A program made the translations under genes and the position numbers. The notes beneath the pieces are model-generated. The model searched no databases. It was not told the origin of the DNA and saw only the letters and a program-made list of their open reading frames with translations. From Pseudomonadota bacterium (GTDB lineage Bacteria > Pseudomonadota > Gammaproteobacteria > Xanthomonadales > Rhodanobacteraceae), in NCBI GenBank assembly GCA_023430685.1, contig JAEYZH010000082.1, forward strand, positions 19,255-83,254: a DNA stretch of 64,000 bases, written 5' to 3'. This document shows positions 41,481 to 51,935 of the stretch, one piece after another (positions within the stretch are counted from its first letter, which is position 1; the number at the start of each line of letters is the position of its first letter).

Positions 41481-43267
41481 GGCGCGACCGATGAACGGGC
41501 CGCGATCGGCACCGACAATTCGCTGGGCCGCTCGGCATCGTGGTGCAGCGTGACCGTCACGGTGCGCGCATCCTCGATCGACTCCTCTGCGACCACTCCG
41601 CCCGCATTCCAGTTCTTCTCCGCATACATCGAATTGACCGGACCGATCATCAGGCGCAGGCGGCTGCCCTTGCCGATGCGGCGCGAATTGAACGCGAAAT
41701 CGTCGAACACATAACGTTCGACCGCGCCGGGCTGGACCGGCTCGGCCTTGCGCTGGCCGTTTCGGTAGCGCGCGCGGATCGCGTCGCTCGCGAGGTAGAC
41801 GACGCGTCCATCGGGCAGGACTTCATGCACGACCACGGAGATGTCGGTGTCCGGCTGGTCGATCGAGAGCCAGGCCGTGAGACGGAAACGACCCGCGATG
41901 TCGGTGTCCTCGGCCATCGGAGGCGTGTGGTAGAACAGCGCCTTGCCCGCGGCATTCAGCGCACCGCGCTGGTCGACGAGGCCTGCATCGTTGTCCACGG
42001 ATTCCCAGTCGGCGGAGCGCAGGTCGCGCGGGTCGCTCACGTAGCGATCCGGCGTGCCTTCGCCCGCGCGGTCGCGCCTGAGGTCACCCGACGCGAACAC
42101 GTCGTTCGCGCGCGATGCGACCGAATCGAGATACCAGCTGTCGCGCCGCGCGGTCACCGCATCGAGCGATGGCGCATAGCGCCACGCCTCTTCGCCGGTG
42201 ACGTACCACGCGACGCGATCCTTCAGGAACGCGGGTTTCTCGCCGGCCTTGAGCGTCCAGTCGTACCACGCCTTGTGCAAGGCATTCATGTCGAGCAAGG
42301 ACGCCTGCCCGAACACGAGGCCGCCGACTTCGGCCTTCGGCGTGCGGGTGCCCGCATGGTCCCAGGGACCGATCACGAGGAAGTGGCGCGCTTTCGCCGC
42401 GTCGCCCGCATTGCGCAGGTGGTCGTCGTAGTAGGCGAGCGCGCCGGGCTGGTCGCCGTCGTAGTGGCCCGTGATCGACAGGATCGGCAGGTCGATCTTC
42501 GCCATCTCGCGGTCGCTCGGGCTGTAGCTGTCCCAATACGCGTCCTGAACCGGATGCGAGACCCATTGCCGGAACGTCGCCGAGGGCATGCCGACCCAGC
42601 GGTCGAGCTCCGCGAACGGCGCGCCGGCCTCGTACCAGCGTCGCACCTGCGCGCTCCAGAACGCCGAATCGCCGAAGATCTGCTGCTGGCTCGCGCGACC
42701 GCCGACCAGCGTGAGCCACTGGATCGAATACGGATAGAACATGTTGTGCTGCTTCGGGAAGTCGACGCCGGGCTTGGGAGACGCGACCGGCACGATCGTC
42801 GCGAGATGCGGCGGGAACTCCTTCGCGGTCGCCCACTGGTTGTAACCCGCGTAGGACCCGCCCCACATCGTGACCTTGCCGTTGCAGTACGACTGCTTCG
42901 CGAGCCATTCGACCACGTCGTGGCCGTCCTTCGCCTCCTGCAGCAGCGGCGTGAAACGCCCTTCGGAGTTGCCGCGGCCGCGCACGTCGACGGTCAGGAA
43001 CACGTAGCCGTTCGCGGCGAAGTACATGCCGCGGTCGTGGTAGCCCTGCGAGATGTACGGCGTCAGCGTGAACACGCAGGGCAGCGCCGCGGACTGGTCG
43101 CGCGGCTTGTACAGCGTCGCATTGAGGCGCACGCCGTCGCGCATCGGAATCGCGATGCCCCACTGGAATTCGACCGGATCACCCTTCGGCTCATCCGCTG
43201 CGAGGCCGCCCGCGCCGAGTGCGACGAGCAGGAATGCGAGGGCGCGCGCGCCGTGCGATCGAATCAT
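41477..43267 (-). CDS. secreted CocE/NonD-family acyl hydrolase
   Basis: 596 residues. Signal peptide MIRSHGARALAFLLVALGAGGLAA, so periplasmic or secreted. X-Pro dipeptidyl-peptidase-like S15 fold: VDVRGRGNSEG, nucleophile in MWGGSYAGYNQW (Ser about 137), acid in SITGHYDGDQPG (about 268), His in GPWDHAGT (about 303), and a C-terminal jelly-roll-like domain from about 385 (RYVSDPRDL...). The family cleaves esters or N-terminal amides; the substrate cannot be told. Middle gene of the operon: 25 nt after the dadA-like stop and overlapping gor. Confidence 0.9.
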   Translation of the reverse strand: MIRSHGARALAFLLVALGAGGLAADEPKGDPVEFQWGIAIPMRDGVRLNATLYKPRDQSAALPCVFTLTPYISQGYHDRGMYFAANGYVFLTVDVRGRGNSEGRFTPLLQEAKDGHDVVEWLAKQSYCNGKVTMWGGSYAGYNQWATAKEFPPHLATIVPVASPKPGVDFPKQHNMFYPYSIQWLTLVGGRASQQQIFGDSAFWSAQVRRWYEAGAPFAELDRWVGMPSATFRQWVSHPVQDAYWDSYSPSDREMAKIDLPILSITGHYDGDQPGALAYYDDHLRNAGDAAKARHFLVIGPWDHAGTRTPKAEVGGLVFGQASLLDMNALHKAWYDWTLKAGEKPAFLKDRVAWYVTGEEAWRYAPSLDAVTARRDSWYLDSVASRANDVFASGDLRRDRAGEGTPDRYVSDPRDLRSADWESVDNDAGLVDQRGALNAAGKALFYHTPPMAEDTDIAGRFRLTAWLSIDQPDTDISVVVHEVLPDGRVVYLASDAIRARYRNGQRKAEPVQPGAVERYVFDDFAFNSRRIGKGSRLRLMIGPVNSMYAEKNWNAGGVVAEESIEDARTVTVTLHHDAERPSELSVPIAARSSVAP

Positions 43268-43292
43268 GAAGGGATCTCGCTGGTTGGAAGAG

Positions 43293-44546
43293 TCATGAGA
43301 AGCGCGCCGGATCGAACGGCGCGAGGTCGAGCGCGGGCGCGCGACCGCACACGAGGTCGGCGACGAGTTGCCCGGTCGCAGCCGACATCGTGACGCCGAG
43401 CATGCCGTGTCCGGTCGCGAGCACGAGGTTGTCGATGCGCGGCGCGCGGCCGAGGATCGGCAGGTCGTCGGGCGTCATCGGGCGCCAGCCGTACCATTCC
43501 TCGACGAGTTCGGGGCCTTCGGGCTCATGCAGGAATTCGGCGGCGCCGCGGCGCAGCGCGTCGAGTCGCGTGCGGTTGAGCGTCGCGTCGTAGCCCGCGA
43601 ACTCCATCGTGCTGCCGAGCCGGAAACCCGACGACCATGCGGTCACGCAGACGGCCGGTTCCTTCAGCGTCAGCGGAATGCGCGGGCACAGCGCAGGTCG
43701 CGTGTAGGTGATCGAATAGCCCTTGCCGGGCTGGATCGGCATGCGCAGGCCGAGTTCGCGCGCGAAGCCGGGCGACCATGCGCCGGTGGCGAGCACGATC
43801 TCGCGCGCCGCGTGGCGACCGTGCGAGGTCGCGACGTCGGTGACGCGGCTGCCGTCGCGAGCGAAGCCTTCGACGCGCACGCCTTCCTCGATGCGCCCGC
43901 CGGCCTCGCGCACGACGCGCGCGAGTTCGGCCACGAAGCGGTCCGGGCGCAGCGAGGCGTCGTGCGGATGGAACAGGCCGCCGACGACGCCGGGCTTCAG
44001 CGCGGGTTCGCGCGCGAGCGTGGCGCGTCCGTCGAGCACGTCGACATCGACGCCGAACTCCGCGAGGCGCGCGTACATGGCCCGCGAGTGCTCGAAGTTG
44101 CGTTCGTCACGGTAGACATTGAGCGTTCCCCCGTTCTCGAACTCGCACGCGAGACCCTCGACTTGCACGAGCTCCTCGATCAACGCACGCGAATACAGCA
44201 GCAGCGGTGCCTTCACGCGCGTCGTCGCGAGCCAGTCGCGCAGGTTGCAGCGGCGCGCGAACGCGAGCAGCCACTGCAGCAGCACCGGGTCGGGCCGCGG
44301 CCGTATGCGCAAGGGCGCGGCCGGCTTGAACAGCCAGCGCAGGGCCATCGCGATCGTGCCGGGCGCTGCCAGCGGCGCGGAATGGCTCGGCGTGAGCGTG
44401 CCGCAGTTGCCGTGCGAGCTCGCGCAGCCGGGCGTGCCCTGCTCGAGCACGGTCACGCCACGGCCCGCGCGCAACAGGTAGAGCGCGCAGGCGAGGCCGA
44501 CCACGCCTGCGCCGACCACGAGCACGTCGGAGTGTCGATTCGTCAT
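43293..44546 (-). CDS. D-amino-acid dehydrogenase-like FAD oxidoreductase
   Basis: 417 residues from ATG 44546; the longer frame overlaps the divergent gene and is rejected. FAD motif DVLVVGAGVVGLACALYLLRAG then E in VLEQG, plus the DadA-type stretch SHGNCGTLTPSHSAPLAAPG and the C-terminal YGWRPMTPDDLPILGRAP and ATGHGMLGVTMS. Oxidatively deaminates D-amino acids, donating electrons to the respiratory chain; closely similar enzymes act on hydroxyproline or other imino acids. First gene of a three-gene operon. Confidence 0.88.
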   Translation of the reverse strand: MTNRHSDVLVVGAGVVGLACALYLLRAGRGVTVLEQGTPGCASSHGNCGTLTPSHSAPLAAPGTIAMALRWLFKPAAPLRIRPRPDPVLLQWLLAFARRCNLRDWLATTRVKAPLLLYSRALIEELVQVEGLACEFENGGTLNVYRDERNFEHSRAMYARLAEFGVDVDVLDGRATLAREPALKPGVVGGLFHPHDASLRPDRFVAELARVVREAGGRIEEGVRVEGFARDGSRVTDVATSHGRHAAREIVLATGAWSPGFARELGLRMPIQPGKGYSITYTRPALCPRIPLTLKEPAVCVTAWSSGFRLGSTMEFAGYDATLNRTRLDALRRGAAEFLHEPEGPELVEEWYGWRPMTPDDLPILGRAPRIDNLVLATGHGMLGVTMSAATGQLVADLVCGRAPALDLAPFDPARFS

Positions 44547-44629
44547 GAACCGCGATTGTACGGCGCGCACGCGGGCCGTGTTCGATCCGACGCGACGGCG
44601 CGTTTGACGTGCAAGACCGGAGCAACTCG

Positions 44630-45648
44630 ATGACCCGCAATTCCTGCATCCTGCTCGCTGCCTGCCTCGCAACCTCCGTCGCCCATGCGGGCACGAGTTG
44701 CGTCGACACTGCATCCGCCATTGCGACGGCGCTCGATTCTGCCGAGGCGAACGGCGAAGACGACGACATCCGCATCGTCTCGGGCCATTACGCGCTGCCC
44801 GCGACCCTCGTGCATTCGACGCACGAAGCATTCGCGCTGCGCCTGTCTGGCGGATGGGCGGCCGGCTGCAGCGCGCGCGCGGGCGCCGCGACGACGCTCG
44901 ACGGCGGCGGCACGCATCGCGTGCTGCAGGTGTCGTCGGATTCGACCGGCGACCTCGAGATCACCGACCTCGTGTTCTCGGGGGGCTGGAACGACGCGGC
45001 GACCGCGGGCGGCGCGCTCGCGGTCGAGACCGCGTCGCGCGACGTGCTGATCGAGCGCAACCTGTTCGCCGGCAACGAGGACACGCACCAGGGGGGCGCA
45101 GCGCGCATCGCGGTCAGCACCGCGACAGCGTGGTCAGGGTGCGCAACAACATCGTGGCCGGCAACAGCGCGCCGGAAGGCGCGGGCCTCGTCGTGCATGC
45201 AGGCATCGGCGACGCGTGGATCGTCAACAACACGATCATCGCCAACAGCACGAGCGTCCCGGGCGCGCTCTGCGCCGGCCTCTGCGTGTTCGGCGGCTCC
45301 GCGTTCACGCTGTCCAACAACATCCTCTGGAACAACCCCGCGGGCGACCTGCATATCGGCACGACCGGTACCACCACCCTGCTGCACAACGACATCGGTT
45401 CGATCAGCGGCGGCGCGCCGGGGCCGGGCAGCGTCGGCAACCTCGACGTCGAGCCCGGATTCGGCCCCGGCCTGTTCAACCTGCGTCTCGCACCCGACTC
45501 GCCGCTGGTAGACGCGGGCCTCGATGCGGCGCCGGGCGGCATCGGTGCGCTCGACTACGGCCGCATGCCGCGCCTGCAGGACGCGCACGTCGACATCGGC
45601 GCCTACGAAACCGGCGATCGGATCTTCAGCGACGGCTTCGAGATGTGA
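44630..45648 (+). CDS. secreted parallel beta-helix protein, frameshifted, with FSDGFE tail
   Basis: Start 44630 has GGAG 7 nt upstream and a signal peptide (MTRNSCILLAACLATSVAHAG). The first half reads to about 45115 (LEITDLVFSGGW, VLIERNLFAGNED). Coding sense then continues one frame over as RVRNNIVAGNSAPEG, SFTLSNNIL-like turns (AFTLSNNILWNN), to the stop at 45648. A one-base change between about 45090 (a run of six G) and 45130 explains this; it may be a real lesion or an assembly error. N-rich strand repeats fit a pectate-lyase-like beta-helix of the choice-of-anchor type. The end is GDRIFSDGFEM, the tail shared by three other secreted proteins here. Confidence 0.7.
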
Positions 45649-45981
45649 CGCGCGCGATCAACGCGCGCGCGGCGCTCGTCCATCTGCGGCCGCCGCGTGC
45701 TGCGCGGCGCGGCGCCTGAGAGCGCGCCCATCACGCGCGCCTTCGCAACCGCAGGCGGGGCTCCGGCTCCAGCGCCTCTGAGTGACGCCGGTCCCGGCAA
45801 GGTGTCCTGGCCCGGCGTGGTCGCGGCCGGCGCGCGGGATGCATTCGTTGGCCCTCACGGCCGAGGCGGAGCCCCTGCAGCCGTGGCGGGGATGCTTCGC
45901 TACGCGCGACACGGCGCCTCCCGCGCTGGCACCAAAGATGCAGCACCCTCGGTGCAATCTCGGCCACCGGCGGACATCCCG
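45649..45981. other. intergenic region, GC-rich with weak dyads
   Basis: No gene recognised. The frame of the next gene is open back to 45697, but that stretch is low-complexity Ala/Pro/Gly with no ribosome site. GGCGGGGCTCCGG (about 45752) and GGCGGAGCCCC (about 45865) form a loose inverted pair. Nothing else seen. Confidence 0.4.
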
Positions 45982-46293
45982 ATGAAGGTTTCGACCAACG
46001 AACTGCTGCTCGCACTGCGCGCTCCGAACTCGGGCTGGCTGGCTGCCCTGGTCTGCGCACTCGACGAAGCCCTGCAGGATCCCGATTTCGGCGAGCCCCA
46101 GCGCGCGCTGGTGCGCGGGCTGCTCGACGCGGGCACCGTTCCGCATCCGGTCGCGGTCGCCGCGAACGAGCGCCTGACCCGTTTCGAGGAAGCGGTGCGC
46201 GACCTGCACTCGCTGTTCGTGGCCGAAGACGCCGCGCCGCCTGTCGAAGCCACGGCGCGTCCGAAACTGACACTGTGTGGCGGCATCGGCTGA
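45982..46293 (+). CDS. hypothetical helical protein
   Basis: 103 residues from ATG 45982 (MKVSTNELLLAL). Mostly helical: GWLAALVCALDEALQDPDFG, QRALVRGLLDAG, ERLTRFEEAVRDLHSLF, then a short Pro/Ala tail ending KLTLCGGIG. No signal peptide, no family recognised. A start further upstream is possible but not supported. It precedes the NlpC/P60 lipoprotein by 144 nt. Confidence 0.5.
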   Translation: MKVSTNELLLALRAPNSGWLAALVCALDEALQDPDFGEPQRALVRGLLDAGTVPHPVAVAANERLTRFEEAVRDLHSLFVAEDAAPPVEATARPKLTLCGGIG

Positions 46294-46437
46294 ATCCGCG
46301 CGGGCGCGACGCCGCCCCCAGCCACGGACCGGGCGCCGTTCATCGCCCGGATCCGACCGCCCGGCGCGCGCGTCCCGATCGCGCCCCGCCCCTCCGGAAC
46401 CGTTGACAGCACGAAGCGCGTCGGCGAGGTTGGCGCC

Positions 46438-46935
46438 ATGACATCGCCGAGGCTCCCCCTCACGCTCGCGTGGGCTTGCGCAGCCGCGCTGCTGCTCGCT
46501 TCCTGCGGCTCCGCGCCGCGCCGCACCCAGGCGCCACTGGTCGCCGGCACCCCCCGCGCGGATGCCGCGAACGCGGTGCTGTTCCGCGCGATGTCGCTGG
46601 TCGGAACGCCGTATCGCTACGGTGGCAACACGCCCGATGGTGGCTTCGACTGCAGCGGCCTCGTCGGCTACGTGTTCCGCGACGCTGCCGGCCTCAGCCT
46701 CCCGCGCAGCTCGGCCGCGATGAGCGAGCTCGGCGAGCGCAAGCTCGCCGGCGACACGCTGCAGTCAGGCGACCTCGTGTTCTTCCGCGCCCACCGACGG
46801 ATCAGCCACGTCGGCATCTACGTCGGCGAACGTCGCTTCGTGCACGCGCCGAACAGCGGTGGCACCGTCCGCCTCGACAGCCTCGACGGTCCCTGGTGGC
46901 GCGAGCACTTCGTGTTCGGCAAGCGGGTGCTTTAG
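46438..46935 (+). CDS. NlpC/P60 family lipoprotein endopeptidase
   Basis: 165 residues. Lipoprotein signal with lipobox LLASC (Cys about 22), so outer- or inner-membrane anchored in the periplasm. The NlpC/P60 domain has PYRYGGNTPDGGFDCSGLVGYVF (Cys nucleophile about 71, first half within 20 residues of it), SGDLVFFRAHRRISHVGIYVG (His about 122) and the third polar residue in FVHAPNSGG. Cleaves murein peptide bonds (usually gamma-D-Glu-mDAP), comparable to MepS/Spr. It stands alone. Confidence 0.92.
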   Translation: MTSPRLPLTLAWACAAALLLASCGSAPRRTQAPLVAGTPRADAANAVLFRAMSLVGTPYRYGGNTPDGGFDCSGLVGYVFRDAAGLSLPRSSAAMSELGERKLAGDTLQSGDLVFFRAHRRISHVGIYVGERRFVHAPNSGGTVRLDSLDGPWWREHFVFGKRVL

Positions 46936-46939
46936 GCCG

Positions 46940-47036
46940 TGATTGGTGATTGGTGATTGGGAAAGGCAGCAGACAAAGCGGGCGTTGCGGCAGCGCTTTG
47001 CCCAATCACCAGTCACCATTCACGAATCCCTGCTCC
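46940..47036. repeat. inverted GATTGGTGATTGG repeat
   Basis: TGATTGGTGATTGGTGATTG at about 46940 and its approximate complement (CCAATCACCAGTCACCATTC) at about 47000 enclose a 40-nt core that itself pairs (CAGACAAAGCG.. with CGCTTTGCC). It is a bidirectional terminator candidate between convergent genes, and the same style of element as in icmF. Confidence 0.6.
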
Positions 47037-47537
47037 TCAGTGCTCATGCCCCCCGCTCCCATGCGCATGGCGATGCGCGATTTCTTCGGGAGTCGCATCG
47101 CGCACGTCGGTGATCTCGACGTCGAACTGCAGGGTCTTGCCCGCGAGCGGGTGGTTGAGGTCGACGTCGATGACGCTCGAGCCGATCTTGTGCACGACGA
47201 CCATGCGCGGGCCGGCCTCGCGCGTGTTGAGCACGGTGCTGTCGCCCGGGCGCAGGCTGTCGGCGTCCTGGAAATATTTCTTCGGCACGCGCTGCGTGAA
47301 GTTCGCGCGCCACTCGCCGTAGCCATCGGCCGGGGCGACACTGACCTCGAAGCGTTCGCCCGCGCCACGTCCGATCAGCGCATTCTCGAGGCCCGCGATG
47401 ATGTTGCCGTGGCCGACCAGGATCGTCAGCGGTTCGCCGCGCTCGCGCGAGGAATCGACCGGTTCGCTGCCGCCGTCGGTGACCGTGTAGTGGAACGACA
47501 CCACCTTGTTCTGCTCGACCTTCACCTGCAACTCCAT
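47037..47537 (-). CDS. slyD: SlyD-type FKBP peptidyl-prolyl isomerase
   Basis: 166 residues. FKBP halves are present (VVSFHYTVTDGGSEPVDSS, PLTILVGHGNIIAGLENAL) with the inserted IF chaperone domain between about 70 and 125 (GYGEWRANFTQRVPKKYF, VIDVDLNHPLAGKTLQFDVEI). The tail is short but His-rich (HRHAHGSGGHEH), suited to Ni2+/metal binding, shorter than the E. coli form. Folds proline-limited proteins in the cytoplasm. Confidence 0.92.
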   Translation of the reverse strand: MELQVKVEQNKVVSFHYTVTDGGSEPVDSSRERGEPLTILVGHGNIIAGLENALIGRGAGERFEVSVAPADGYGEWRANFTQRVPKKYFQDADSLRPGDSTVLNTREAGPRMVVVHKIGSSVIDVDLNHPLAGKTLQFDVEITDVRDATPEEIAHRHAHGSGGHEH

Positions 47538-47762
47538 GCGGAAAAAAGCGCGCGAGATTAGCAGGTTGCGGCGGGCGCGTCATGTCGGAAGCTGAATCGG
47601 CGACGCGCGGCCGACGGCCGCGCGCGACGCGGCGACGATCGGGCCGGTGGCCGCAGGAGACCCCGGCTTGCCGCTCGCGTCGACGCGCCGCGGCCGGGCT
47701 TCAGCCGGCAGCCGAATTCGTTCGGCTATGCTCGCCCGCCACCCGACACGGAATGCCGCCGC

Positions 47763-48434
47763 ATGCCAGAGACGGACGAACGAACGATCGCCCGGCGCAT
47801 CGGCGCGCGTTTCCGCAGCCGCGGACAACGCCACTACGCGAGCAGCAAGCTGCGTTTCGATCCTGCGTTTGCCGCGACCGCGGGCTTGCTGCTCGAGGCC
47901 GAAGGCGCACCGCTGCTCGACGTCGGCTGCGGGCTCGGTCTGCTCGGCCAGTACCTGCGCGAGCGCGGCTGGCGCGGCCGCTATCTCGGCGTCGACTTCG
48001 ACGCCGCGAAGATCGATGCGGCGCGCGCGGCCGCGCAGTCGATCACGCCCGCGCTCTCATTCGAAACCGGTGACGCGCGTCGCGGGCTGCCCACGGCGAG
48101 CGGCCATGTCGCGTTGCTCGACGTGCTGCACTACCTCGCACGCGACGACCAGCAGGTGCTGCTGCGAGAACTCGCCGCGCGCGTCGCGCCCGGCGCGATG
48201 CTGATCCTGCGCAACGTGCTGCGCGCGCCCGGATGGCGGTTCCGTCTCACCGTGCTCGAAGAACGCCTGCTCTACGCGTCGCGCTGGATGCGCAGTCCGG
48301 CGCTGCATTTCCCCGACCGCGCCGAAGTCGAGGCGCCCCTGCGCGAAGCCGGGCTCGGCGTCGACGTGCGCCCGCTGTGGGGCGACACGCCGTTCAACAG
48401 CTTCCTGCTCGTCGCGCGCCGGCCTCGTTCGTAG
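47763..48434 (+). CDS. class I SAM-dependent methyltransferase
   Basis: 223 residues. SAM motif I LLDVGCGLGLLGQYL (about 51-65), motif II acid LGVDFDAAKID, motif IV VALLDVLHYLARDD, then ILRNVLRAPGWRF. This pattern resembles small-molecule (lipid or sterol-like) methyltransferases, but the substrate is not shown. Its 3' end overlaps the convergent gene at 48394 by 41 nt, both frames being plausible. Confidence 0.85.
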   Translation: MPETDERTIARRIGARFRSRGQRHYASSKLRFDPAFAATAGLLLEAEGAPLLDVGCGLGLLGQYLRERGWRGRYLGVDFDAAKIDAARAAAQSITPALSFETGDARRGLPTASGHVALLDVLHYLARDDQQVLLRELAARVAPGAMLILRNVLRAPGWRFRLTVLEERLLYASRWMRSPALHFPDRAEVEAPLREAGLGVDVRPLWGDTPFNSFLLVARRPRS

Positions 48435-48951
48435 CGGCGCGGTTGCGCGTGCGCCGCATGCGCTGGTGGAGTTCGGCACGCAGCTGCGCGAGGTCGCGCG
48501 CGTGCGCGCGGCGCGCGTCGGCGTCGCGGGCGCCGGGATCGAGCGCGGCGCGGAAAGCGCAGAAGTCGGCATAGGCCTTGCGCACGGCGCGCAGCCGGCG
48601 CAGCAGCAATTCGAGCATGATCGCGTCGTCGAGCAGGCCGATCACCTCGACATCGTCAGGGATCAGGTCGTCGGGATCGCTGAAGTAGACCAGCGTGCCG
48701 ACCACGTCCGCGCGCTCGGGCTCGGCGAGCGACCAGGCATCGTCCTCGAGCATCAGGATCAGGCGCTGCACCTCGACCAGGCGCCGCTGCACGTAGCTCG
48801 GCACATTGCCCGCGCAGAGGTGGTCGAGTGCGTACTTCGCCGCATCGATGACCTCCGACTCGTCCGCACAGCGGCTCGCCGCGCACGCGCGCTCGAGCGC
48901 AGCCTCGAATCGCGCGATATCGGAGGGTTCCAGTTCGAGCGTGATGCGCAT
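48394..48951 (-). CDS. DUF1232 (YkvA-like) protein
   Basis: 185 residues. The centre carries TLVYFSDPDDLIPDDVEVIGLLDDAIMLELLLRRL, the DUF1232 motif (P-x-D-x-I-P-D-x-x-x-x-x-G-x-x-D-D); the real stretch spans about 88-122. Flanks are helical and charged, and the C-terminus is Arg/Ala-rich. No transmembrane segment is obvious. Function of the family unknown. The C-terminal 13 codons overlap the convergent methyltransferase gene. Confidence 0.75.
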   Translation of the reverse strand: MRITLELEPSDIARFEAALERACAASRCADESEVIDAAKYALDHLCAGNVPSYVQRRLVEVQRLILMLEDDAWSLAEPERADVVGTLVYFSDPDDLIPDDVEVIGLLDDAIMLELLLRRLRAVRKAYADFCAFRAALDPGARDADARRAHARDLAQLRAELHQRMRRTRNRAATNEAGARRAGSC

Positions 48952-49085
48952 GGACGGCGAAGCGTAGCGAACGCGCCCGGCCGCGTCACGCCCGCCCGGG
49001 CGCCGCGGAGCGCGCGGCGGCGGGGGATTGCCAAACCACCGCTTGATCGCGCAATTTGCACGTTTCGCGAAACCAGGACGCAGGC

Positions 49086-50471
49086 ATGGGCTCCCCGCAC
49101 CCTCGCATCACGCTCGTCGGCGGCGGCCTCGTCGGCGCCCTGCTCGCCACGCTGCTCGCGCAGCGCGGTTTCGAAGTCGACGTGTTCGAGCGCCGTCCCG
49201 ACGCGCGCAGGGCCGGCTATGCGGGTGGGCGCTCGATCAACCTCGCGCTGGCCGAACGCGGCCTGCACGGCCTGCGCCTCGCGGGACTCACCGACGAGGT
49301 CATGCGGCTCGCGGTGATGATGCGCGGGCGCATGGTGCACCATCGCGACGGCCGCACCGAACTGCTGCGATACGGGCGCGACGACAGCGAGGTGATCTGG
49401 TCGATCAGCCGCGGCCGCCTCAACATCGCGCTGATCGACGCCGCCGAACGCGCGGGCGCGCGCTTCCATTTCGACCGCCGGCTCGCGTCGGCCGAGTTCG
49501 GCGAGGGCGTGCGCCTGCGCTTCGAAGACGATGCAACCGGCACCGCGCAGCTGCACGAAGCCGCGTTCGCGATCGGGGCCGACGGTGCGGGCTCGGCGCT
49601 GCGCGCCGCGATGAACCAGGTCTCTCCGCTCGGCGAACGCATCGAGGAACTCGGCCACGGCTACAAGGAACTCGAGATCCCGCCGGCGTCGGCGGGCGCC
49701 GGCTACTCGCGCGCCGACCTCCGCTTCGCGATCGAACCGAACGCGCTGCACATCTGGCCGCGCGGCAACTACATGTGCATCGCGCTGCCGAATGCCGAGG
49801 GCAGTTTCACGGTCACCTTGTTCATGCCGAGCCAAGGCCAGCCGGGATTCGACACGGTCGCGACGCCCGCGCAGGCGCGCGCACTGTTCGAGCGCGATTT
49901 CTCCGATGCGCTGCCGCTGATCCCCGAACTCGAGCAGGACTACGCGGCGAATCCGGTCGGCGTGCTCGCAACGCTCTACCTCGACCGCTGGCACCTCGAC
50001 CGTCGCGCGCTGCTCGTCGGCGACGCGGCGCACGCGATCGTGCCGTTCCACGGCCAGGGCATGAACTGCGGCTTCGAGGACGCGGTCGAACTCGCCGACC
50101 TGCTCGTGGCCCACCACGACGACCTCGCCTGGACCTTCGCCGAGTTCGAGCGCCGGCGCCGGCCGAATGCCGAAGCGATCGCCGCGATGGCGCTCGAGAA
50201 CTACGTCGAGATGCGCGATTCGGTCGCCGATGCGGGCTTCCTGCTGCGACGCGAACTCGGCCGCGTGCTCGCCGAACGCCATCCGGACCGTTTCATGCCG
50301 CGCTACTCGATGGTCACGTTCACGCGCATGCCGTATGCGCAGGCGTTCGCGCGCGGCGCGCTGCAGGACGCGTTGCTGCGAGAACTCGCGGGAGGCGTCA
50401 CGAACGTGGACGCGGTCGACCTCGCGCATGCCGATGCGCTCGTGCGCGAGCGGCTCACTCCGTTGCAGTGA
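49086..50471 (+). CDS. kmo: kynurenine 3-monooxygenase
   Basis: 461 residues. Start ATG 49086 has AGGA 7 nt upstream; an in-frame TTG at 49056 is less likely. FAD motif ITLVGGGLVGALLATLLAQRG, the KMO-specific GRSINLALAERG (about 48-59), the FAD ribityl motif ALLVGDAAHAIVPFHGQGMNCGFED (in parts, about 308-332), and PRYSMVTFTRMPYAQA in the C-terminal part. Hydroxylates L-kynurenine with NADPH and O2 in tryptophan catabolism or quinolinate synthesis. No other kynurenine-pathway gene is adjacent. Confidence 0.92.
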   Translation: MGSPHPRITLVGGGLVGALLATLLAQRGFEVDVFERRPDARRAGYAGGRSINLALAERGLHGLRLAGLTDEVMRLAVMMRGRMVHHRDGRTELLRYGRDDSEVIWSISRGRLNIALIDAAERAGARFHFDRRLASAEFGEGVRLRFEDDATGTAQLHEAAFAIGADGAGSALRAAMNQVSPLGERIEELGHGYKELEIPPASAGAGYSRADLRFAIEPNALHIWPRGNYMCIALPNAEGSFTVTLFMPSQGQPGFDTVATPAQARALFERDFSDALPLIPELEQDYAANPVGVLATLYLDRWHLDRRALLVGDAAHAIVPFHGQGMNCGFEDAVELADLLVAHHDDLAWTFAEFERRRRPNAEAIAAMALENYVEMRDSVADAGFLLRRELGRVLAERHPDRFMPRYSMVTFTRMPYAQAFARGALQDALLRELAGGVTNVDAVDLAHADALVRERLTPLQ

Positions 50472-50544
50472 GCCGGTGCGGCCGGCACCGGCGCTGCCGC
50501 GCCGCATGGTGTCGGCGCGCACATCCGGCTAGCATGCGCGCGGC

Positions 50545-51251
<707 letters not shown>

Positions 51252-51255
<4 letters not shown>

Positions 51256-51935
51256 AGCCGGGATCCGCGCTCGGCGCGTGCGCGGCCCTGGTCCGGCGCG
51301 ACCTCACGCTGGTCTGGCGCCGGCGTGGCGATGCGGCGAATCCGATCCTGTTCGCGCTGATCGTCGTCGCGCTGTTCCCGCTCGCGCTCGGTCCCGAGCC
51401 GGAGCAGCTGCGGCGTATCGCCGCGGGCGTGGTGTTCGTCGCGGTGCTGCTCGCGGGCCTGCTCGCGCTCGACACGCTGTTTCGGGGTGACCATGAAGAC
51501 GGGTCACTCGAGCAGCTCGTGCTGTCGCCGCATCCGCTGTCGCTGATGCTCGCGTGCAAGATCGCGGTGCATTGGCTCACGACATCGCTGCCGCTGATCC
51601 TCGTCGCGCCGCTGCTCGGCGAGTTCATGCACGTCGATGCGACGCTGCGCTGGCTGCTGCCCGCGACGCTGCTGCTCGCGACGCCGCTGCTGAGCCTGAT
51701 CGGCGCGGTCTGCGTCGCGCTGACGGTCGGCATGCATCGCTCTGGTATGCTGCTCGCGTTGCTGGTGTTGCCGCTGTACGTGCCGGTGCTGATCTTCGGC
51801 GCCGGTGCCTGCAACGCTGCGCAGGCGGGCCTGCCGTTCCTCGCGCCGCTGCTTTGGCTCGGCGCCGCGCTGGTGCTCGCGCTGGTGCTCGCGCCGCTGG
51901 CCTGCGCGGCGGCACTCAGGATCTCCCTCTCATGA
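51252..51935 (+). CDS. ccmB: haem exporter permease CcmB
   Basis: 227 residues, six hydrophobic segments (for example PILFALIVVALFPLAL, VVFVAVLLAGLLAL, LLPATLLLATPLLSLIGAVC). The family stretch FRGDHEDGSLEQLVLSPHPL lies in the first cytoplasmic loop. Inner-membrane partner of CcmA. Start ATGA overlaps the ccmA stop, and its stop overlaps the ccmC start in the same way. Confidence 0.92.
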
